Shown here one piece after another: positions 1 through 4,763 of a DNA stretch of 12,854 bases. Under the pieces are notes generated by a model. That model was given only the letters and a program-made list of their open reading frames with translations, ran no database searches and was not told the DNA's origin. Within the stretch, counting starts at the first letter, position 1, and each line of letters begins with the position of its first letter. The DNA comes from Lentisphaerota bacterium. Its GTDB lineage: Bacteria; Verrucomicrobiota; Lentisphaeria; Oligosphaerales; PUNB01. Position numbers and translations under genes: made by a program. The DNA is taken from contig PUNB01000234.1 of NCBI GenBank assembly GCA_003552565.1, positions 1-12,854 of the forward strand, in the 5' to 3' direction.

Positions 1-362
1 AGGTGGCTGGGCAGGTCGTGATGTTGGATACCGCGGCCGTTGTCCGGTTCCACCAGCCGGATTGCCGAGGTACCGTAACCGCCGGTGCTTTCGATAAAAA
101 TTCCGTCCCAATATTGAAAGCCTTGGGTGAATGCCTCGGGGTCATGGGGCAATCGATTCAGTACATGCTCCAGACCGACAGGGATCGGTTCATGTGTTTT
201 TTTCTCTTCGATCTTAGTTTGCCGGTCGTTGCTCCGCTGGCGATCTTCGGCGGCAGATTCGTGATTCGTCCTTTCACAGCCCGCCGCGAACAGGCAGGCA
301 AGCAAAATACCCGCAACTGGCGCGGAGAGTATTTTATGAAAAATCGAGTTTGATAGCGACAA
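1..362 (-). CDS. Glutaminyl-peptide cyclotransferase, lipoprotein, N-terminal part (cut by window edge)
   Basis: The reverse-strand frame gives a lipoprotein signal peptide followed by the start of a glutamine cyclotransferase of the plant/bacterial beta-propeller type (Glu_cyclase_2), which converts N-terminal Gln to pyroglutamate. I see a short polar N-region, a hydrophobic stretch ILSAPVAGILLACLFAA, then the lipobox FAAGC with Cys about residue 27. A charged linker of some 30 residues follows, then the family-typical block RLPHDPEAFTQGFQYWDG and IFIESTGGYGTSAIRLVEP (about residues 66-103). The rest lies beyond position 1. No ATG fits; I chose TTG at 360-362 because it gives a normal-length signal peptide, but no clear Shine-Dalgarno precedes it. 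The lipobox suggests anchoring in a membrane facing the periplasm. The family call is confident; the exact start is not. Confidence 0.85.
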   Translation of the reverse strand, partial: MSLSNSIFHKILSAPVAGILLACLFAAGCERTNHESAAEDRQRSNDRQTKIEEKKTHEPIPVGLEHVLNRLPHDPEAFTQGFQYWDGIFIESTGGYGTSAIRLVEPDNGRGIQHHDLPSH

Positions 363-589
363 AAAACACAAAAATGCACAAAAAATGGAGGGCGAGCGTC
401 CCCGCGAGCCAAATATTCTGTAATTATTATAAGTATTCATCCGTGTCCATCCGCCTGCCCGATCCACTTAATCGTTGTGGTATTGGATGAATCTGCAGTT
501 TTCTTTTTCATTGTACACATAATCCACATTGAAGAAATGCATTAAATTTAATTAAGTGGTCAGTTGGTTTTAAGACTAGCCGCGGGGCG

Positions 590-650
590 CTGTTTCTCTT
601 CCGGAGTATCAGGTGCTTCGCGTCGGCGGTCGGGCTTATGCGAAACACGG
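590..650 (+). repeat. Diverged interspersed repeat, copy A, upstream of ldh
   Basis: By eye this 61-bp stretch aligns with the reverse strand of 12729-12791. The first 48 positions align without gaps with about 36 identities, including CTGTTTCT at the left end and the 14-mer CGGCGGTCGGGCTT. After a 2-base gap another 10 of 13 positions match (ATG.GA..CACGG). Both copies point toward the downstream gene (ldh here, the guaA region there). It could be a leader element or a decayed mobile sequence; I do not recognise the family. Confidence 0.5.
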
Positions 651-695
651 TTTACCTCTTGGTGCATTGTTCGTAAAATATTAATCTGACTCCAC

Positions 696-722
696 TTTGG
701 ATAATTTCCAGTTAGGTATTAT
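696..722 (+). promoter_or_regulatory. Possible sigma70-type promoter for ldh
   Basis: TTTGGA at 696-701 and TATTAT at 717-722 are 15 bases apart in an AT-rich stretch about 50 bp before the ldh start. The spacing is short and the -35 match is poor, so this is a weak suggestion. Confidence 0.2.
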
Positions 723-772
723 AGTTTTTTTTTGAAAACAGTTAGCGAAATTAAAGCAGAAGAGGTGAAAAA

Positions 773-1753
773 ATGAATCAGGAATCCGTGAATCAGTCGC
801 CATGGCGATCCCGAAAAGTCACAGTTGTGGGAGCTGGAGCGGTCGGCAGTACTTTTATATACGCCCTCATGCAGGCGGGAACCGCTGATGAAATAGCGCT
901 TGTGGATATTAATCGGGATCATGCAGAAGGACAAGTGCTTGATTTGGCTCATGGACTGCCTTTTACCAGTCCAGTGCAGATAAAAGCGGGGGACAGCAGT
1001 GATTATTCCGATGCTCAGGTGATTGTCATTACCGCCGGAGCGAAACAGAAACCGGGAGAGTCCAGACTTGACCTGCTTAAGCGCAATGCGCAGATAATGG
1101 AGGGGATTATGAGCGACATAGTTGCTCAACAGTCAAAGGCTGTAGTGGTAGTGGTCAGCAATCCGGTTGATATTTTAACCCGGGTGGCGTTAAACGGCAG
1201 CGGCTGGCCGCGGGCACGGGTTATTGGCTCCGGCACGGTGCTGGACAGTATCCGCTTTCGTTATCTGCTCAGTCGGCACTGTGGAGTGAACAGCCAGAAC
1301 GTTCATTCTTATATCCTTGGGGAGCATGGCGACAGTGAAGTAGCTGCCTGGTCAATGACTCATATCGGCGGAGTGCGCATGGACGATTACTGTCGAATCT
1401 GTGCGAAATGCGGAGACGACCTTACCAGGCAGCGGCAGGAGATAACCGAGGGGGTAAGGGATTCCGCTTATCATATTATCAACTATAAAGGGGCCACATG
1501 GTTCGCTGTAGGGTTGGCGTTAGTCAGAATAGTCCAGGCGATCCTGCGCAACGAGCGCAGTATTCTGACGGTTTCCACTCTGCTTGAAGGTGAATATGAT
1601 TTGGATGATGTCTGTCTGAGTGTGCCTTGTGTAGTTGGGAGTGAGGGGATTGAGAAAATTGTAACGGCAAACTTAAGTGAGCAGGAGTCGCAAGGCCTTA
1701 AGAGATCGGCAGAGATTCTCAAGCGCAGCATGTCCGAGTTGAAAGAAAGATAA
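773..1753 (+). CDS. ldh: L-lactate dehydrogenase (NAD-dependent, FBP-site residues present)
   Basis: Cytoplasmic enzyme interconverting pyruvate and L-lactate with NADH/NAD. The 326-residue length is normal for the LDH/MDH family. The Rossmann motif VGAGAVGS (19-26) and the NAD-ribose Asp45 in LVDIN are present. The specificity loop is AKQKPGESR: Gln92, at the position classically numbered 102, favours pyruvate over oxaloacetate, and Arg98 is the catalytic loop arginine. Asn130, Asp158, Arg161 and His185 (in GEHGDS) complete the catalytic set, and Thr242 in KGAT is the LDH-type residue. Arg163 and His178 correspond to Arg173 and His188, which bind fructose-1,6-bisphosphate in allosteric bacterial LDHs, so activation by FBP is plausible. 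The start has a good Shine-Dalgarno, AGAGGTG at 761-767, 5 bases before the ATG. The exchanger gene follows after 18 bp, probably in the same transcript. The role inferred is NADH reoxidation in fermentation. Confidence 0.95.
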   Translation: MNQESVNQSPWRSRKVTVVGAGAVGSTFIYALMQAGTADEIALVDINRDHAEGQVLDLAHGLPFTSPVQIKAGDSSDYSDAQVIVITAGAKQKPGESRLDLLKRNAQIMEGIMSDIVAQQSKAVVVVVSNPVDILTRVALNGSGWPRARVIGSGTVLDSIRFRYLLSRHCGVNSQNVHSYILGEHGDSEVAAWSMTHIGGVRMDDYCRICAKCGDDLTRQRQEITEGVRDSAYHIINYKGATWFAVGLALVRIVQAILRNERSILTVSTLLEGEYDLDDVCLSVPCVVGSEGIEKIVTANLSEQESQGLKRSAEILKRSMSELKER

Positions 1754-1771
1754 TCCCATTCATAAATTAAA

Positions 1772-2731
1772 ATGAATTACCTGCTTTTTTTTATTGGCAT
1801 ATTTCTGCTGATTAAAGGCGCTGGCTGGCTGGTTGCGGGGGCCTCGTCCCTGGCCGACAATCTCGGTGTTTCCAAGCTGACCATCGGCCTGACTGTTGCC
1901 TCTCTGGGAACTTCTTTGCCGGAGCTGGGAATCAGTCTTTTCGCCGCCGCCCGCGGCAGCGGGGAGGTGGTCTTAGGAAATATCCTCGGCAGCTGTGTCG
2001 CTAATCTGCTGCTGGTTCTCGGAGTGGCTTCACTGTTGACTAGCTTAAAGGTGAAGTTTTCCACCACTTGGAAAGAGATTCCCTTTGCTTTTCTCGCCGC
2101 TATGGTTGTGGGTGTTTTTGCGTTTCGTCCATGGCTCGCCGATGTTGCCAGTGAGAATATCCTAGGCCGCGCGGACGGGATAATTCTGCTTTTTTTTCTT
2201 GCTATCTTCATGTATTATGTTTTCGAACTGGCGAAAAGAACCAGAGAAAATATTCTTGAGCAATTGATTCAGAAGCGTTCATCGATAAGTATAGTTTTTC
2301 TGATTGTCGGCGGAGCGATTGCTCTTTATTTCGGCGGTGAATGGACAGTAGGCGGTGCGGTAGCCACTGCGCGGGTATTAGGCATAAGTGAATATCTGAT
2401 CACCGCCACCATCGTTGCTATCGGCACTTCGCTGCCGGAATTAAGCGCCGCGATTGTCGCCGTTAAAAAGGATAATATTGATCTGGCGGTGGGAAATGTA
2501 ATCGGCAGTAATATCCTGAATATTTTTATGGTTCTGGGAATTACCTCCATTGCCAATCCGCTGACGCTGCCTTCTTTCATAAAGGTGGACGCCTTGGTGC
2601 TGATCGCAGGCACCTTTTTCTTGTTTATTTTTATGTTCACCAGCGGCAAGCATAAACTGGATCGATGGGAAGGAGGGATGTTCCTGATCGGTTATGCCGC
2701 CTATCTGGCTTTTTTGGTAATAAGAGGGTAG
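1772..2731 (+). CDS. Ca2+/Na+ exchanger family membrane protein (CaCA, YrbG-like)
   Basis: Inner-membrane cation antiporter of the Ca2+:cation (CaCA) superfamily, expected to export Ca2+ in exchange for Na+ or H+. It has 319 residues and about ten hydrophobic segments, as usual for bacterial YrbG-like members. The two inverted alpha-repeats are clear: GTSLPE at 46-51 with GNILGS at 69-74, and GTSLPE at 218-223 with GNVIGSN at 241-247. These carry the acidic and polar residues that line the ion site in this family. A charged cytoplasmic linker (about 153-170) separates the halves. The N-terminus (MNYLLFFIGIFLLIKGAGWL) matches the family pattern, so the ATG at 1772 is favoured although the Shine-Dalgarno is weak. 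It lies 18 bp after ldh, so translation may depend on read-through of that transcript. Ion selectivity cannot be read from sequence alone. Confidence 0.92.
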   Translation: MNYLLFFIGIFLLIKGAGWLVAGASSLADNLGVSKLTIGLTVASLGTSLPELGISLFAAARGSGEVVLGNILGSCVANLLLVLGVASLLTSLKVKFSTTWKEIPFAFLAAMVVGVFAFRPWLADVASENILGRADGIILLFFLAIFMYYVFELAKRTRENILEQLIQKRSSISIVFLIVGGAIALYFGGEWTVGGAVATARVLGISEYLITATIVAIGTSLPELSAAIVAVKKDNIDLAVGNVIGSNILNIFMVLGITSIANPLTLPSFIKVDALVLIAGTFFLFIFMFTSGKHKLDRWEGGMFLIGYAAYLAFLVIRG

Positions 2732-2764
2732 GGACGTGAATTACGGAGCTCGTCCATCGCTCTC

Positions 2765-2806
2765 GTCGAGCGGCTTCTTCATTCGACTAGGTTTTATTTT
2801 TTTTTT
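2765..2806 (+). terminator. Possible Rho-independent terminator after the exchanger gene
   Basis: GTCGA at 2765-2769 pairs with TCGAC at 2783-2787, and a run of ten T residues ends at 2806. The 5-bp stem is short, the loop is 13 bases, and several bases separate the stem from the main T-run, so efficiency is doubtful. The position, 34 bp after the stop of the ldh-exchanger pair, is right. Confidence 0.35.
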
Positions 2807-2847
2807 GTGCATTTAGAGACCGTAAATACCTTTTTGCTCGGGGTCAA

Positions 2848-2961
2848 GCTAGAGGCTATGCGAAAAGGTATATCGCATGTTCTTGAGTTCAACTTTGTCC
2901 CGAATCCGCCTGAGGCGGATCACAAACCATATTCCATTTCGGATGAAAACATTAAAACCAA
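2848..2961 (+). repeat. Mosaic interspersed repeat, copy 1
   Basis: The 57 bases 2848-2904 are identical to 7295-7351, and the 30 bases 2932-2961 match 7381-7410 with one difference. Between them the two copies differ completely: here 27 bases containing a GC-rich palindrome (2904-2920), in copy 2 tandem 12-bp units. The 57-bp block contains an inverted repeat, ATGCGA at 2858-2863 and TCGCAT at 2873-2878 (9-base loop). No transposase or terminal repeats are visible. Both copies sit in spacers. Confidence 0.85.
2904..2920. repeat. GC-rich 17-bp palindrome ATCCGCCTGAGGCGGAT
   Basis: Perfect 8-bp arms around a single G. The same core, with C at the centre and 10-bp arms, is found at 9048-9068 after the MATE gene. 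No T-run follows, so it is not a typical terminator. It behaves like a module inserted in the mosaic repeat. Confidence 0.75.
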
Positions 2962-3190
2962 TCGGATTTCGGTTCGGGACAAGGTTTTCAGCAACATAAA
3001 TTTAGGTCTCGCCCCCTTTTCGCGGAGGCTCAAGCTATCAGCTAGGAAAAAGACCCCCTGCAGGGCGGCGGCACAAACATGAACAAAGACAGGAGCTGCC
3101 AGCCCGCATATCTTTGTCGAAATGTTGCTTATGAAATGGGGAAAGCGGGTGACGCTTGCGGCGATGTCTGCGGACGACTGTTATTGTGCG

Positions 3191-4354
3191 TCATTGTAAA
3201 CTATCATCGTCTTCAGGGCGGGACAGTTCCACAACGGGTTTGACAAAGATGCGGTCATGCAACTGGTATGCGACGGTTCCGGGATAGACAACGGTTAGAG
3301 ATTCCAACCCCAGATCCTCGATGGCGATGCGCATGGACTTCGTCGGGTTGGGCGCATCGCTGTATTTTATCTCAAAACCATGTCGTTTCCCGTCACGAAA
3401 CAGAATAACATCCAGTTCCGCTCCCGCGTATGTCCGCCAGAAGTAAATGTCTCTGATACCGTAGGCATGTGCGATCTGTTCGATGACAAAACCTTCCCAG
3501 GAGGCGCCAAGCTTGGGATGGCCAAGTAGCGAGGATTCCCGGTGAAGCCCCAGAAGGCTGTGAGTAATGCCGCTGTCGCGAATGAAAACCTTAGGCGCCT
3601 TGACCTGACGTTTCTTAAGATTCTCATGCCAGGGGAGCAGCCGGCGCACCATATAGGCGCCTTCGAGCAGTTCCAGATAGCGTTTCGCGGTCGATTCGGA
3701 TGTCGCAAGAGACCGCGCAAACTCGGCGGCATTCCAGACTTGTCCATGATAGTGCGCTGTCATGGTCCAGAATCGGCGCAGCGCTTCGGCGGGAATAGAA
3801 AAGCCGAACTGCGGTATGTCGCGTTCTAGAAAAGTACGGACAAATCCCTCTCGCCAGGCAGCGGAAGCTGTGTCGCTGGGAGCCAGAAAAGAGCGCGGGA
3901 AACCGCCGCGCAGCCATAGTTTGCGAAACGCCTCCGGATTTACTTCGTCGAGGGTGAAACCTGTCATGTCTACAAAGCCGATGCGGCCGGCCAGAGTCTC
4001 CGATACGCCGCGCACCAAATACGGCGAGGCACTGCCAAGCACCAGAAACCGAGCTGGATTCGTTGGCCGGTCGGCTAGTACACGCAGCAGCTCAAATAAT
4101 TCCGGGCGCCGTTGGATTTCATCAAGCACCACCAGCCCGGAACGGCGTTCCAGTTCAGTCATGGGAGCGGACAGGCGAGCCAGGTCAGTCGGGTTTTCAA
4201 GGTCGTAGAAAGCGACCTTTTCCATTCCCGTCTGCTTTGCGTATTGATGCGCCAGAGTCGTTTTTCCGCACTGGCGCGACCCCAGCAGCGCCGTTACCGG
4301 AAAGACCCGAAACATCTCATCAATCTTCTTGAGATAATGCGTTCTTCTGATCAT
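3191..4354 (-). CDS. AAA-family ATPase with DUF4143 C-terminal domain
   Basis: 387-residue protein of the common prokaryotic AAA_14/DUF4143 family, whose cellular role is largely unknown. The N-terminal ATPase has a Walker A GSRQCGKTT (25-33, Lys31), a Walker B LVVLDEI (74-80, Asp78-Glu79) and a sensor-1-like VLGSAS (105-110). A middle region (about 205-240) looks like a helix-turn-helix segment: EFARSLATSESTAKRYLELLEG. The C-terminal DUF4143 domain has a PD-(D/E)XK-like pattern: Glu287 in WEGFVIEQI, Asp315 in AELDVIL, and Glu328-x-Lys330 in FEIK. A nuclease-like fold is therefore likely; activity is not shown. The ATG at 4352-4354 begins MIRRTHYLKKIDE, typical for the family. A strong promoter ends only 6 bases upstream, so the mRNA should be nearly leaderless and there is no Shine-Dalgarno. 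The gene is monocistronic, convergent with the exchanger gene. Confidence 0.9.
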   Translation of the reverse strand: MIRRTHYLKKIDEMFRVFPVTALLGSRQCGKTTLAHQYAKQTGMEKVAFYDLENPTDLARLSAPMTELERRSGLVVLDEIQRRPELFELLRVLADRPTNPARFLVLGSASPYLVRGVSETLAGRIGFVDMTGFTLDEVNPEAFRKLWLRGGFPRSFLAPSDTASAAWREGFVRTFLERDIPQFGFSIPAEALRRFWTMTAHYHGQVWNAAEFARSLATSESTAKRYLELLEGAYMVRRLLPWHENLKKRQVKAPKVFIRDSGITHSLLGLHRESSLLGHPKLGASWEGFVIEQIAHAYGIRDIYFWRTYAGAELDVILFRDGKRHGFEIKYSDAPNPTKSMRIAIEDLGLESLTVVYPGTVAYQLHDRIFVKPVVELSRPEDDDSLQ

Positions 4355-4763
4355 CCCGCTACTATATTCATTGAATATACGTTGTCAAGCGATGGATATT
4401 CAAGTAAAAGCATGGCATGGATTAATTCAAGATAGGCCGACTTCGCGTCCCGGCCAAGGCTACGGCGCGGCATGTCAGCAAGCGGGCGGGGAGTGCGAGC
4501 AGGAGCTTTCTCCAGCGGGCTGAAGCCGCACCGGTGACTGCCGCGCAGACGCGGAACTGCGGCATTTTCATGATGCGGCGCAAGTCGTTGGTAATACGGT
4601 CGTCCTCGGCCGTATCGGTGAGCGGGAAGCAGTTTTTACGGGCGAGGATCTGACCACCTTGCGTGTGGTTAGCCCGACTTCCGCAGCCTAAATTTTATAC
4701 AATTCTATTGCAATAGTTTACAGCTGCGCTGGCACTACAAGAGCATGTCTTCAATCCTCAACC
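4355..4763. other. Spacer with GC-rich island, about 410 bp
   Basis: Outside the promoter at 4361-4388, this spacer is split into AT-rich edges and a GC-rich interior (about 4430-4690). A reverse-strand open frame runs 4694-4425 without a stop, reading in part ARKNCFPLTDTAEDDR and LRRIMKMPQFRV, but it has no good start or ribosome site and I do not recognise it; it may be a decayed gene fragment or chance in GC-rich DNA. Also seen: GGCCG/CGGCC (4435-4455), ACCAC/GTGGT (4653-4669) nested within CGGGC/GCCCG (4639-4676), and a 12-bp palindrome CTATTGCAATAG at 4705-4716. Confidence 0.4.
4361..4388 (-). promoter_or_regulatory. Sigma70-type promoter with embedded 17-bp palindromic operator
   Basis: On the reverse strand TTGACA (4388-4383) and TATAGT (4366-4361) are 16 bases apart, a near-consensus promoter. 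Only agcggg separates the -10 box from the ATG, so transcription should begin at or within a few bases of the start codon. A perfect palindrome, TATATTCA-A-TGAATATA on the reverse strand (4379-4363), fills most of the spacer and overlaps the -10 box, where a bound repressor would block RNA polymerase. The regulator is unknown; autoregulation through the helix-turn-helix-like segment is only an idea. Confidence 0.65.

Larger units (their letters stand above)
363..772. other. Spacer between divergent genes, about 410 bp
   Basis: No convincing gene. The part near 380-410 holds a GC-rich phrase (ggagggcgagcgtccccg) followed by AT-rich sequence, and 437-460 carries tattcatccgtgtccatccg. Both look like the interspersed filler seen in some environmental bacterial genomes; that resemblance is from memory and unverified. 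A diverged repeat occupies 590-650 (listed separately). The last 100 bases are AT-rich and should hold the ldh promoter and ribosome binding site. Confidence 0.5.
2732..3190. other. Spacer between convergent genes, about 460 bp
   Basis: No supportable gene. It contains a possible terminator (2765-2806), copy 1 of the mosaic repeat (2848-2961), and a reverse-oriented 12-bp repeat unit inside GGTTCGGGACAAGG at 2971-2984. A perfect 10-bp palindrome CCCTGCAGGG lies at 3056-3065. The stretch 3070-3190 shows nothing I can name. An open frame across 2807-3082 is explained by the repeat and is not called. Confidence 0.5.

Noticed and set aside
3..353. 116-codon plus-strand ORF at the left edge
   Set aside because: It is antisense to the cyclotransferase frame, which has a clear lipobox and family motifs.
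514..536. Similarity between cacataatccacattgaag here and the inverted repeat at 7514-7534
   Set aside because: Only short matches around CACATAATC and GAAGAA; too little to claim a repeat.
2741..2782. Tiny reverse ORF encoding MKKPLDESDGRAP
   Set aside because: Only 13 residues and it overlaps the possible terminator stem. It may be a degraded gene end but cannot be supported.
2807..3082. 91-codon plus-strand ORF across repeat copy 1
   Set aside because: It shares the peptide LEAMRKGISHVLEFNFVPN with the frame at 7263-7586 only because both cross the identical 57-bp DNA repeat. Outside the repeat the frames are unrelated, and neither has a ribosome site.
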